Below are positions 18,286 through 27,766 of a stretch of DNA of 64,000 bases, piece after piece (the stretch's first letter is position 1; every line of letters starts with the position of its first letter). The notes beneath the pieces were generated by a model. That model was not told where the DNA came from. It saw nothing but the letters and a program-made list of their open reading frames with translations, and ran no database searches. Source of the stretch: Flavimarina sp. Hel_I_48 (GTDB lineage: Bacteria; Bacteroidota; Bacteroidia; Flavobacteriales; Flavobacteriaceae); assembly GCF_000733945.1 (NCBI RefSeq), contig NZ_JPOL01000002.1:2481001-2545000 (forward strand), in the 5' to 3' direction. The translations under genes and the position numbers were made by a program.

Positions 18286-19137
18286 TTATCCGTCCGTTTC
18301 TTCCATTCGCCTTAAAAGTGTTGATTTTAGTCTATCGATAAACTTGGTTTGGTCAATTTTTCGTTCTCTAATTTCTAGAAAAGTTCTATATACATTTCCG
18401 AGTTTGAGTTCAAATATATCCTCACAAGCTGAAGCCATTTCTTTAATGCCAGCGGTACCACTTTTTATTGCCCCAGATGCCTGTAAGGCATAAATCAATT
18501 CAATGAGGTCTGTTTTTGAGGCTGTCCAACCAAGTCGCTCACCATTTGATAAAGTGTTCAATTTATTGGGTTTACTGTAGGAGAGGTCTCTTAAATAACT
18601 TAATTCCCCAACGTAGTGGCTAATTAGAAGGTCATATGCCATAATTTTTGCAATAGCGCTATCGTGGCTTGTAGAAAATTCTGCATCAGTATAAAAGTGT
18701 GATGTGTCAGAAACCAAGCTAATTTTGTCGTGTCCGCGTAAAAAATAAAATTCATCTAAAAGTTCAGAATCCTCTCTGTAATATTTGATAAAGTCTATAT
18801 TTCGTCTATTGCTTTCTTGAAGCCTATTTATTTCTGAATCTATAAATTCTTCTTGGGATTTTATTGTTCCCGCAGGCCTATTTATTAAAAAATTATAGAG
18901 TTGGGCATAAAATTTTAATCTGCTGTAGATGTAAGGCTTATGTTTTTTAAAGAATATTATTTCGTTCTGTTGATCCACGAATTCATTTTCCCTAACACAT
19001 ATTCGTAACTTTTGTAAATATCGTCTTGAAATGGAAATACCTTTTTCAACATTATTGAAATCGCCAAGGTTAGATTCCTCAACTATTTTTATTTCCTCTT
19101 TATAATTGTCTAGTATTATATGAATTAGCTTGTGCAT
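18286..19137 (-). CDS. rteC: RteC-domain regulator of element excision/transfer
   Basis: Protein of 283 residues matching the RteC family of Bacteroidetes conjugative elements. Recognisable stretches are HFYTDAEFSTSHDSAIAKIM (about 146-165) and the C-terminal TDLIELIYALQASGAI near 213-228, which includes the winged-helix region. In CTnDOT, RteC activates excision genes. Here it lies upstream of the HTH/replication operon on the same strand, separated by a terminator, so it may control that operon. Target sites are not identified. Confidence 0.85.
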   Translation of the reverse strand: MHKLIHIILDNYKEEIKIVEESNLGDFNNVEKGISISRRYLQKLRICVRENEFVDQQNEIIFFKKHKPYIYSRLKFYAQLYNFLINRPAGTIKSQEEFIDSEINRLQESNRRNIDFIKYYREDSELLDEFYFLRGHDKISLVSDTSHFYTDAEFSTSHDSAIAKIMAYDLLISHYVGELSYLRDLSYSKPNKLNTLSNGERLGWTASKTDLIELIYALQASGAIKSGTAGIKEMASACEDIFELKLGNVYRTFLEIRERKIDQTKFIDRLKSTLLRRMEETDG

Positions 19138-19193
19138 AGTATTATTGGGGCTTTGGATTTGGGTTAAACATCTATAAGTAATACGTATGTATT

Positions 19194-20410
19194 TTATGGC
19201 GGATTTTTAAGAAAAAATAGAGTGCTAATAGCAACCAAAACAATGATTCCGGAAATAATGAAAGGATAGTAAAAACCACCTGTAATCAGCCACGTTCCTA
19301 AAACGGGGCCTAGAATCTGACCAATGCTATTGGTCGAGCTCTGGATAGATATGTTCCTGCCAGTATCTTTGTTTGATATCAGTGATACGGCCGATAGCAA
19401 ATTTGGTGTTACCATAGCACCTCCAGCAGCAAATACAATGATTAATGCATATACCAAAATTTCATTATTAAAAAATGGAAAGGCTATTAAGGATAATCCA
19501 GATATAAATAGCCCTAGAGCAATTTGTTTCTTTGTGGATAAAAACCTCTCTCCGTAAGTAGCGAACACGGGTTGTAAAACAGCCATTATTGAACCACATA
19601 GCATAAAACCAATACCGACTTGATTACTGTTAAACCCTAATTCATCTTTACCATAGATTGAAAAAGCAGTTTCAAACAAAGTCACTACAAATTGAATGAC
19701 AAAGGATAATACCAGTAATACGATAAAATATTTAGTAAATGTGAAACGCAAGCTTACTTTTTTTGTAGTGAACTTATCTACACGAGCGGTGTTCTTTAGC
19801 CATTTCATCACAACGAAAAGGACAATTAATCCTAGTATGGCAACGAATAAAAAGGGGACTGAAAATCGGTCTAAATGCAGCAGACCTATAGAATATCTTA
19901 TATGAATGTCAGTTTGGGATAAAAAGCCACCAATGACAGGGCCGAAAATAACCCCAGAGCTAATGGCAACGCCAGACCAAGCCATTATTTTTGTTCTCCG
20001 TTTTTCAGAAGTAATATCGCTTAAATATGCGTTGTTAACTGGAATAACTGAAGACGTGAAAATACCACCAAAGATTCGAGCGATATAGAGCATTGTCAAG
20101 GATGTGGCCAGACCAGTAAGTAATTGCATAATTACAAAACCGATTAGTCCACAAATAATAATGGGTTTACGACCGTATTTGTCTGAAAGCTTTCCCCAAA
20201 CCACCACAAATAATAACTGAAAAAATGGATAAATGCTCGTAAGCAATCCAATATGGAAATTGATAAGGTCACAGTATCAAGATTGTCCTTTAACGCTAAT
20301 CGTTCGGTATAATAGGGAAGGGTAGGTAATAAAATGCCATAGCCCAACATCACTACAAACAAACTCAATAGAATTAAAAATATCCTGTTGAGTTTTTCTT
20401 TTCTATCCAT
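19194..20410 (-). pseudogene. MFS drug-efflux transporter, frameshifted
   Basis: The N-terminal piece (20410-20144, MDRKEKLNRIF...) and the rest (from about 20275 to 19194) lie in two frames. Reading past the shift restores the family sequence INFHIGLLTSIYPFFQ followed by the MFS motif A GKLSDKYGRKP, so one base was lost or gained near 20260-20285. The intact part has about ten membrane helices. The family resembles TetA/Bmr-type 12-helix exporters. A shorter protein could be made from a TTG/CTG start at 20246, but it lacks the first two helices, so loss of function is likely unless the shift is a sequencing error. Confidence 0.75.
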
Positions 20411-22528
20411 TTATTTTTTACCGATTTTTCGCTTCAATAATTGCGCATTAATAGCCACTATAATTGTACTCAAACTCATAAATACCGCTCCTACAGCTGG
20501 TCCCAAAACAAAGCCGGAAGAGTATAGAACACCTGCAGCTAATGGAATGGCCACCACATTATACCCAGTTGCCCATATTAGGTTCTGAATCATTTTATTG
20601 TATGTAGCCTTTCCGAACAAAATTAGGTTTGCAATATCTTGTGGATTGCTATTTACCAATATAATATCGGCTGTTTCGGCGGCTACATCAGTACCAGAAC
20701 CAACAGCGATTCCTACATCAGCTTTGGCAAGTGCGGGCGCATCGTTTACGCCATCTCCAGTCATAGCCACAAACTCTCCTTTGTTTTGCAACTCTTCTAC
20801 AATTTCTACTTTTTGGTGTGGTAGCACTTCGGCATAATAGCCATCCAACCCTAATTTTTCACTCACAGCTTTGGCTGTTTTTTCGTTATCCCCAGTTGCC
20901 ATCAAAACTTTGATATTATTCTTTTTAAATATTTTTATAGCTTCCGCAGATTCAGGTCTTATTTCATCAGCAAGCGCAATGTATCCTGCTAGTTGTCCTT
21001 CAATTAATACAAATACAACAGTTTCAGCAGCGTCACTATAAGCATCTTCAGGAATAGTTATTTTTTCATCCCTTAAATAACCAGGACTAACCACTTTTAC
21101 TTGCTTTCCTTCTACATTTGCCTCTACACCTTTACCAGTGATCGCATTAAAGTTTTCAGGCTTTGGGATTGTAATATTGTCTTCTTTAACTTTTTTAATA
21201 ATCCCAACAGCAATTGGATGTTCTGAACTTTGTTCCAACGCACTTGACAGTCTTAAGATTTCATCGTTTGAATAGGACGCATTTACAGATTTGATTCGAG
21301 TAACGCCAAAGTCCCCTTTGGTCAAAGTCCCTGTTTTGTCAAATAGTAAGGCGGATATCTTACGTGATTCTTCAAAGGCAGTTCTATTACGGATTAATAA
21401 TCCATTTTGTGCAGATACAGCAGTAGAAATGGCAACTACAAGAGGAATTGCAAGACCCAATGCGTGTGGACAAGCGATGACCATAACGGTAACCATTCTT
21501 TCTAATGCATACACAAACGGAAAGCCTAAAATCAGCCAAACTGCCAACGTACCAAAACCAATAGCCAAAGCTATATAAGTCAACCATTTTGCTGCCCTAT
21601 CGGAAAGGTTTTGCATTTTAGATTTGGTCTTTTGTGCTTCCTCAACCATCGTAATAACCTTATTGAGATAGCTGTCTTTTCCTGTATGTTCCACCTTTAC
21701 CTTCAAAGTGCTATTGCCATTTACTGAACCACCTATTACCTTATCCTTTTCTTCTTTTTTCACAGGCTTGGACTCCCCTGTAAGCATTGATTCGTTTAAA
21801 TAACTTGAACCTTCTACTATGATACCATCAGCTGGAACTTTCTCTCCAGGCTTTACCAAAATCACGTCATTTTTTAACAAATCTTCAAGTGGTATATCTT
21901 CAATAGTGTCGCCTTTTACCCTGTGAGCTTCGGCAGGCATCATACTAACTAAAAGTTGTAATGCTTTTGAAGCGCCTAATACACTTTTCATTTCTATCCA
22001 ATGACCAACAAGCATAATAGCAATTAGGGTTGACAGCTCCCAGAAAAAGTCAACTCCTCGTAAACCAAAGACAGTTGCAGAACTGTAGAAATAGGCGACA
22101 CTTATTGCCATAGATATAAGTGTCATCATCCCAGGTGCACCATTCTTTATTTCGGAAACAAATCCTTTAAGAAAAGGCCATCCGCCATAGAAATATACAA
22201 TGGTAGAAAGCGCAAAAAGAATATAAGAATTTCCGGGAAGTAAAAATTCATACCCAAAAAAATCTTGAATCATTGGCGAGAAGAACAATATTGGAATAGT
22301 AAGTACTAGCGTTACCCAAAACCGTTTTCTAAAGTCTGCAATCATCATTTTATGATGGTCGTGACCCATTTGTCCGTGACCCGGATTATGACCCGAATGG
22401 TCTCCATCTCCATTTTTCATTTTGGAATGATCCATTTTGGAATGATCTTCTTTTTCGTGGTTCATTTTAGAATGATCCATTTTCGAATGGTCCATTTCGT
22501 TGTTTTTGTGCTGCTCGTGATTTTCCAT
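20411..22528 (-). CDS. copB: Copper-exporting P-type ATPase, CopB class (CPH motif)
   Basis: P1B-type ATPase of 705 residues. The N-terminus (about 1-62) is a His/Met-rich tail with repeated DHSKM units, instead of a CxxC domain. The membrane metal site is CPHALGL (Cys near 352), phosphorylation site DKTGT (Asp near 395), with SEHP and GDGVNDAPAL downstream. CPH marks the CopB subgroup, which exports copper or silver. It abuts the broken MFS gene and is preceded at 18 bp by the 97-residue gene. Cargo transcribed opposite to the main copper region. Confidence 0.92.
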   Translation of the reverse strand: MENHEQHKNNEMDHSKMDHSKMNHEKEDHSKMDHSKMKNGDGDHSGHNPGHGQMGHDHHKMMIADFRKRFWVTLVLTIPILFFSPMIQDFFGYEFLLPGNSYILFALSTIVYFYGGWPFLKGFVSEIKNGAPGMMTLISMAISVAYFYSSATVFGLRGVDFFWELSTLIAIMLVGHWIEMKSVLGASKALQLLVSMMPAEAHRVKGDTIEDIPLEDLLKNDVILVKPGEKVPADGIIVEGSSYLNESMLTGESKPVKKEEKDKVIGGSVNGNSTLKVKVEHTGKDSYLNKVITMVEEAQKTKSKMQNLSDRAAKWLTYIALAIGFGTLAVWLILGFPFVYALERMVTVMVIACPHALGLAIPLVVAISTAVSAQNGLLIRNRTAFEESRKISALLFDKTGTLTKGDFGVTRIKSVNASYSNDEILRLSSALEQSSEHPIAVGIIKKVKEDNITIPKPENFNAITGKGVEANVEGKQVKVVSPGYLRDEKITIPEDAYSDAAETVVFVLIEGQLAGYIALADEIRPESAEAIKIFKKNNIKVLMATGDNEKTAKAVSEKLGLDGYYAEVLPHQKVEIVEELQNKGEFVAMTGDGVNDAPALAKADVGIAVGSGTDVAAETADIILVNSNPQDIANLILFGKATYNKMIQNLIWATGYNVVAIPLAAGVLYSSGFVLGPAVGAVFMSLSTIIVAINAQLLKRKIGKK

Positions 22529-22546
22529 TATAGTATTGTTTAAGTG

Positions 22547-22840
22547 TTATCGTAATTTTTTTCTCATTGCTTCCGATATGTTTTCGGCATAGACGCCATA
22601 AGCATCAACTAAAAGACCTTTAAGCCCTTTTTTGGAAGATATTGCATATAAAATGCTGTTATCATCGGTACTGCTCATTCCTTCAAAGCGATATATTTTA
22701 TCCACATTAAAATCTTCTGGTCGAATCTCAATTTTCAGGGAAGCACATTCCAGACATTCAGGTTTTAAGTTGAAATCATAAGGGTATTCGTTTGCCTGTA
22801 AATCGTTAATAGCTTCTGAAAGGGTGTCATAATTTTTCAT
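22547..22840 (-). CDS. Conserved 97-residue protein, copy 1
   Basis: Small soluble protein with no known function. It has two Cys in PECLECASLKIE (about 28-39), an acidic middle, and a C-terminal block RFEGMSSTDDNS...YAISSKKGLKGLLVD. A paralogue at 48670-48963 shares almost all of the last 50 residues. Database labels such as phosphoribosylpyrophosphate synthetase are not supported: it is a third of that enzyme's length and lacks its motifs. It lies 18 bp before copB on the same strand. Confidence 0.8.
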   Translation of the reverse strand: MKNYDTLSEAINDLQANEYPYDFNLKPECLECASLKIEIRPEDFNVDKIYRFEGMSSTDDNSILYAISSKKGLKGLLVDAYGVYAENISEAMRKKLR

Positions 22841-22847
22841 TTATTTT

Positions 22848-23004
22848 TATTTATAAGTCATTGTAAAATAACTGTTGTCTTCTTCGGTAAATTTTTGAAA
22901 GGTCAATAGACCTTGTGCATTTAATTTCTCGTTAACAGTATAATTGAGTTGCTTAATGCGAATTCCCAAGGCATAGGCCTTAATGTTGATTTTTGCTACC
23001 GTAG
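22848..23004 (-). pseudogene. 3' remnant of an unidentified gene
   Basis: On the minus strand an open frame without start codon runs from about 23004 to a TAA just before the 97-residue gene, giving about 52 residues (AKINIKAYALGIRIKQLN near the start, SYFTMTYK at the end). It is closed upstream by a stop. It reads like the C-terminus of a larger protein cut off by an earlier rearrangement. No family assigned. Confidence 0.35.
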
Positions 23005-23355
23005 GTCAGGTACTTTTTTCAAGATACCTACAATTTTATTCACGGGTTTTATAAGTGCTCAACCAATGATCTTCCTAATATTAAGGAAGAACAGTCACTT
23101 TGATGCTCCTGTGACTTCTGCTTAATTACTTTTAGGCAGCGATTACGTACCATACTCATAATCCAAAATGCTTTTTAATTGCTTATAGTAAATAAAATTA
23201 TCATTGAGTTTTAAGTTAATGGTTTGAAAAGTCTATATCTTACAGGGTTAATAATATTTTGTGATGCTGAAAATAGAGTACAACAAATGTTAGCCAGAAG
23301 TGAAACTTTGGCTATAGAGGGAATGCAGATTAAAGTCAATCTGCGATGTAGAAAA
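23005..23355. other. Gene-poor junction region
   Basis: About 350 bp with no convincing ORF, promoter or repeat, between the copB block and the iron-uptake block. The composition and the truncated ORF on its left side suggest an old insertion or deletion junction. Confidence 0.4.
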
Positions 23356-23777
23356 TCAAATTAAGAAGGTCTCGTTGAGAATTATAATATCTGTAGATAA
23401 TAAAGGCGGCCTGTAGGTTTTAAAAGAAATGACGTTTTCTTCTAGCCCCTCGAACAGATTAATATAAGTATTAAAAAAAGTATTTATGAAAACTAAAGTA
23501 TCAATCTCTAAAATTGTATTGGACTTCTTAAAGGTGTCATCTCCTTCTTTTACAATGGTTTGATTATCGCAACAACTTTTCTCTTGTATGGAAGTACATT
23601 GCTTGGAATTATTATCTTTTTTTTGTACAATCTCCATACAGGATTCTGCCTTACTAAAAAAAGCCATATCCACCAATTTATTACAGCAAAAGTGCATATC
23701 CACCGTGAAAGAAGAAGTAGAAAACAGTATAAAAACTGCTAAAAAAAAGATAGTATTTTGGTAAAAAAAGATTTCAC
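23356..23777 (-). pseudogene. HYC_CC_PP family protein with a homopolymer frameshift
   Basis: Small exported protein related to the one at 30433-30849: shared features are SFTVD followed by H-F/Y-C-C/G, a CC pair (KSCCDNQ), the YRPPLL double proline and a C-terminal LNETFLI. From GTG 23777 the frame reads MKSFFTKILSFF and then hits a stop at an 8-A tract (23741-23748, T8 on the coding strand). One more base there would join it to LAVFILFSTSSFTVDMHFCC. Without the shift only a start at GTG 23703, lacking the signal peptide, is left. Either a decayed copy, a slippage switch, or a sequencing error. Confidence 0.65.
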
Positions 23778-23942
23778 AGTATTAATAAATTTTGTCTAAC
23801 ATTAAATGTTTTCGTAAATTAAATGCTGCTGTTTAACAAGCTTGTTATCAAATTTTTATGAATTAACAGCAAAATTAATTAATGCGAAGATAATTTTAAA
23901 GGTTCAACAGAAATATGATTTTTGTCATTAATGCAGATTAAC

Positions 23943-26390
23943 TCAAAATTTAAGTTGTAAGAGCACATATATGGTTCGTGGTAAACTTGGTATGATCCCT
24001 GGGCCCGGATAGCCCGTCGCACGGCGTGTAAAATAACTTTCGTTCAAAACATTGTTGACCCCCGCTTCCAGTTTAAACCGATTATAGGTATAGGAAAAAG
24101 AAAGATCCATAATATTATAGGCAGGTATTTCACCTACAATACCACTCTGGCTTTGAAAATCCCTGGGCGAATTGGTGGCATCGGTAAACTGTTGGCCCAA
24201 ATAAGTATATTGCAAACTACCCAAAAAGTCTTTATACCCAAAATTTAATCCTGTTTTTAGGTTAATACCGGGAATGAACTCCACTTTTTTGCCCTTCACA
24301 TTGTTTTCTTGGGAAGAGGTGTATTTTGAATCTGTAAGGGCCAGGTTGACAAAAGTACCGAGTTTGATATCGTTTTTTTCTGTGGACAGGGTTTCCCATA
24401 TATTCCAGTCCACAAAACTTTCAATGCCATAGGTAATGGCATCCCCTATGTTCCCTCTAAACCGCTCCTGTTGGATATCACTTACTTCCCGTAATATCAC
24501 ACCCAAACGATCTTTGTAATTTAAAAAAAATGCTCCCACATCATAGGAAAGGTATTTCTTTATTCGCCCGCGAGCCCCTATATCAAAAGTATATCCTTGC
24601 TCATCTTTGATGTTGGGATCTACGGTCAATGACGGATTGGTAATTCTAATATCATTAAAAGTAACCGAGCGGTAATTCTGGCTTATATTCCCATATAGTT
24701 CAACCGTTTTATGGGGTTTATAACTTAGCCCAACACCCAATAAAATAAAAGAACGTTCAAGATCACGGTTATCCGCCACATCTTCGTTTAAGATGGGGTT
24801 ACCTGCAATATCAAAGTTGATCCGTTTAAATTCGCCCCTACTTCTAGTCTTTATATATTCAAACCGTAGCCCAGGAGTTACCGAAATTTTTTCGGAGAAC
24901 TTAAAGACATTTTCGGAAAACAGGGCAAGGTTCAAGTTCGGAAACCTAAAATCGCTTTGCCTTGGGTAGTTGGGGTAGGTCTGTTCTTCAAAATTAAAAT
25001 TGGCGTTGCTGCCGTTGCTGCCGGGCCCCTGCCGCTCTGTATTATTGGATTGATAGTACTTTCCACCAAAAAGCACCGTATTCTCTTTTCCGAAGAAATT
25101 ATACCGCGTCAACAAACGGGCCTCTGCCCCCCAATTGTTAAAATTACCTACTATCAATTCCCTTGGAGCCTCCACATCATCCTCCTGTGAAACCCTGTTT
25201 TCGCGAAAACCAACCGATTTCCTATAGGCGTCCAAGGCAAAGAGGTTGAGGCTAAAATCGGTTTTATTGCTCAAAGCGTGTTCCAATCGCATAGCATATA
25301 ATTTCCAATCCACATTAAACCAGTTTCGGGTTCGGTTGCTAAACGTGGGGTCTTCCTCAAACTGTTCATCGGTAAGACCGCCCGGTTGCTGTGCCAAATA
25401 GTTTAAATAGCTTACCTCAAAGGAAATTTTGGTCCTTTCTGTAGGCGAATAATCCAAATGTACGTAGCCATTGAAGGATTCAAACTGGGAGTTGGGACGA
25501 AAACTATTTCCTTTTTTATAGTTGAAAAAAGTATAATAACCTACCTTGCCCAAGGTCCCGCCTAAACTGTTAAAACTGGTGAACAAGTTGTAAGAACCCA
25601 AGGATTGCCGGGATATCCACTCTATTTTCTTGTTGGGATCGGGTTGTTTCAGTTTAAAATTGATAAGGCCTCCAAATTGTGTCCCATACTGCAAAGATGC
25701 CGCACCGCGTACCACTTCGATCTCTGAAATGGATTCAGCCGGCGGTGTATAGTAACTTTCGGGATATCCCAGTACATCTGCAGAGATGTCATAACCATTT
25801 TGTCTTGTATTGAAGTTTGCACTGCGGTTGGGATTGAGGCCACGCCCACCAATATTCAATTGCAGTCCCGCATCGTTGTTTTCGTAGATATTGAGCCCGA
25901 CCACTTGGGAGTATATCTGCCTGGCATTACCGCCGGCAAGGTTAGCGGTAAGGTTGCTTACCAATACCACTTCGCTCTTCTTGCCCGCATAAATGGCAGT
26001 TCCCTCAACGTCCCTTAATCGTTTTAGGGCGAAAAGGCGTTCTTTTCTTTGGGTGACCACTACTTCAGAAAGTTCTATGCCCAAAGATTCAAGTTCTAAG
26101 TTCAGTGACGTATCATCGGAAATGCTAACCTCGTGATCCAGTATAGCATACTCGTAGGCAAATACGGTAAAATTATAGGTCCCTTTTGGAATGTCCTGAA
26201 ATTTGAAATCCCCAAAATCATTCGTGATGGTTGATTTTCTTAGAGTAGTGAGAAACACTTCGGCATTTGGGACAGGTTCGTTGGAAGCTGCAGAAACTAC
26301 TTTTCCCTGAACCACATATTGTGCAAACATTGCAGAACTTGTGAAGGCAAAAAATAGGGTTGCGATTATATGTTCTTTTTTTAAATACAT
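23943..26390 (-). CDS. TonB-dependent outer-membrane receptor (FecA-like)
   Basis: Outer-membrane receptor of 815 residues. In order: signal peptide (ending MFAQ), a carboxypeptidase-regulatory-like domain (about 26-105), a plug domain (about 110-245, with VVRGAASLQYGTQFGG) and a beta barrel ending in a terminal Phe (VLLQLKF). The plug and the neighbouring imelysin and HTTM genes suggest uptake of an iron complex. It is the last gene of the DUF4856-imelysin-HTTM operon, 8 bp after the HTTM gene. Substrate not readable from sequence. Confidence 0.9.
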   Translation of the reverse strand: MYLKKEHIIATLFFAFTSSAMFAQYVVQGKVVSAASNEPVPNAEVFLTTLRKSTITNDFGDFKFQDIPKGTYNFTVFAYEYAILDHEVSISDDTSLNLELESLGIELSEVVVTQRKERLFALKRLRDVEGTAIYAGKKSEVVLVSNLTANLAGGNARQIYSQVVGLNIYENNDAGLQLNIGGRGLNPNRSANFNTRQNGYDISADVLGYPESYYTPPAESISEIEVVRGAASLQYGTQFGGLINFKLKQPDPNKKIEWISRQSLGSYNLFTSFNSLGGTLGKVGYYTFFNYKKGNSFRPNSQFESFNGYVHLDYSPTERTKISFEVSYLNYLAQQPGGLTDEQFEEDPTFSNRTRNWFNVDWKLYAMRLEHALSNKTDFSLNLFALDAYRKSVGFRENRVSQEDDVEAPRELIVGNFNNWGAEARLLTRYNFFGKENTVLFGGKYYQSNNTERQGPGSNGSNANFNFEEQTYPNYPRQSDFRFPNLNLALFSENVFKFSEKISVTPGLRFEYIKTRSRGEFKRINFDIAGNPILNEDVADNRDLERSFILLGVGLSYKPHKTVELYGNISQNYRSVTFNDIRITNPSLTVDPNIKDEQGYTFDIGARGRIKKYLSYDVGAFFLNYKDRLGVILREVSDIQQERFRGNIGDAITYGIESFVDWNIWETLSTEKNDIKLGTFVNLALTDSKYTSSQENNVKGKKVEFIPGINLKTGLNFGYKDFLGSLQYTYLGQQFTDATNSPRDFQSQSGIVGEIPAYNIMDLSFSYTYNRFKLEAGVNNVLNESYFTRRATGYPGPGIIPSLPRTIYVLLQLKF
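25197..25210. repeat. Variant palindrome GTTTTCGCGAAAAC
   Basis: A 14-bp perfect palindrome with the same TTCGCGAA core as the CGCTTTCGCGAAAGCG copies, inside the TonB-receptor gene. Confidence 0.5.
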
Positions 26391-26398
26391 TTTTTTGT

Positions 26399-27763
26399 TT
26401 AAAAACCTTTGATTTCATCCTTAAATTCCAATATCCAGTCCTTAGGCCCAAACGACTCTTCTTGCTCCAGTAAATTTACTTTTGGGTCAATATAAGGTTG
26501 GCTAAGCCTGCCATTCAGTGCTACATAGCTCTCTACATAGACCGCTACATTTTTATGGCCTTGTGCTGTAAAATGTTTTCCGAGGAACTGGGCGTACTGA
26601 AGGATAAAGTCGGGTTGGGTGCTCATCTGTTTTTCCTGAAATGTTGACAGAAAATCGGTATTGTCAACAAGGAAAGCTGTTCCCTTTTTTTTATCCACAA
26701 TCTTAAATTGTGCATATCCAGCTTTTTCCATTAGCATTACCCGCCAAGAAAAACGGTATCCCTCCTCGGTCCAAAAAAGCTCGTTTTTGTAGAGCAGATA
26801 ACGCCAAGGAAAAAGTAACTGAAAGGCAATAAACAAACCCACGATAAGCATTGGGGCCATGGTTTTATTGCGATAGGTTTTATTGCGTATCCCTGCATCT
26901 GCCTTTTCCTTTTTAATCCTAAAAATAGTCGAAAGCGTTTTCAATATTTTATGGTGGACTCCCGCATCGAAAAAAACGAGTGCGCTCACTATCATCACAT
27001 AAGGGAACATACCTATGGGAAAGAGGATGCGGGTCATCAAATGAAAAATTACCACCAGACCGAAAGCTGCCCAACGGGTGGGTCTATAAAACAACAAAAA
27101 CGGTATCGCCAGATCATAGGCGGCACCGCCCCAGCTAAAGGCATAGTGAAGCCATTGTTGCTGCATTAAATTTCCCAACAATGGCAGGTCATATTGGGCC
27201 GGCAACCATATCTTAAGCGGCATTGCCCCAACGAGCCAGTCGCTGTTCAGTTTTGCCAGACCGGCGTAGAAATAGACTAGTGCAATCAATAATTTTATGG
27301 CATCAACGGTCCATTTGGGAATCTGTTTATAGGCCTTATCCTTATTCCTTTGTGCATCCATTGAATAATAGGCATTTGCGGGAAGGAAGATCATTAAAAA
27401 ACTAAGACAACTAATAAAATAGTAATGGTTAAGATAGGTCGTCTTATCCATCAACTCGATGTAGGTAAAGCTTAAAAAGAAAAGGATGATCGCCATTCTG
27501 TATCGATACCCCAACGCAATGCAGATTGCGGAGATACCGCAGATAAAGAACAATAAATAGGTGTAAACACCCAAAGGCCGTACCCATTCAAACCCATAAT
27601 ATGAAAAAAAGAATTTGGGTTGAATATAAAGTTTATCGATCCAGCCATAGCTCCAAAAACGGACGATGCCAAAAAACATCATCAGTCCAAAAAAAATACG
27701 AAAGACCGCCAACGGGGCAGCCTCTGTAGTTATATTTCGGTATGCATTTAAACGTGAGGCCAT
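26399..27763 (-). CDS. HTTM (vitamin-K-dependent-carboxylase-like) membrane protein
   Basis: Integral membrane protein of 454 residues with the horizontally-transferred-transmembrane (HTTM) domain: about eight helices over residues 17-345, with the signature LMDKTTYLNHYYFISCLSFL (about 126-145) and a periplasmic C-terminal part. Related to vitamin-K-dependent gamma-carboxylases, but its bacterial substrate is unknown. In Bacteroidetes it recurs beside imelysin genes. It follows the imelysin gene by 3 bp, so the two act together, perhaps in iron acquisition. Confidence 0.85.
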   Translation of the reverse strand: MASRLNAYRNITTEAAPLAVFRIFFGLMMFFGIVRFWSYGWIDKLYIQPKFFFSYYGFEWVRPLGVYTYLLFFICGISAICIALGYRYRMAIILFFLSFTYIELMDKTTYLNHYYFISCLSFLMIFLPANAYYSMDAQRNKDKAYKQIPKWTVDAIKLLIALVYFYAGLAKLNSDWLVGAMPLKIWLPAQYDLPLLGNLMQQQWLHYAFSWGGAAYDLAIPFLLFYRPTRWAAFGLVVIFHLMTRILFPIGMFPYVMIVSALVFFDAGVHHKILKTLSTIFRIKKEKADAGIRNKTYRNKTMAPMLIVGLFIAFQLLFPWRYLLYKNELFWTEEGYRFSWRVMLMEKAGYAQFKIVDKKKGTAFLVDNTDFLSTFQEKQMSTQPDFILQYAQFLGKHFTAQGHKNVAVYVESYVALNGRLSQPYIDPKVNLLEQEESFGPKDWILEFKDEIKGF

Positions 27764-27766
27764 TGA

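Noticed and set aside
22547-22840. Annotation as phosphoribosylpyrophosphate synthetase
   Set aside because: Far too short and lacking the PRPP-binding motif; also applies to 48670-48963.
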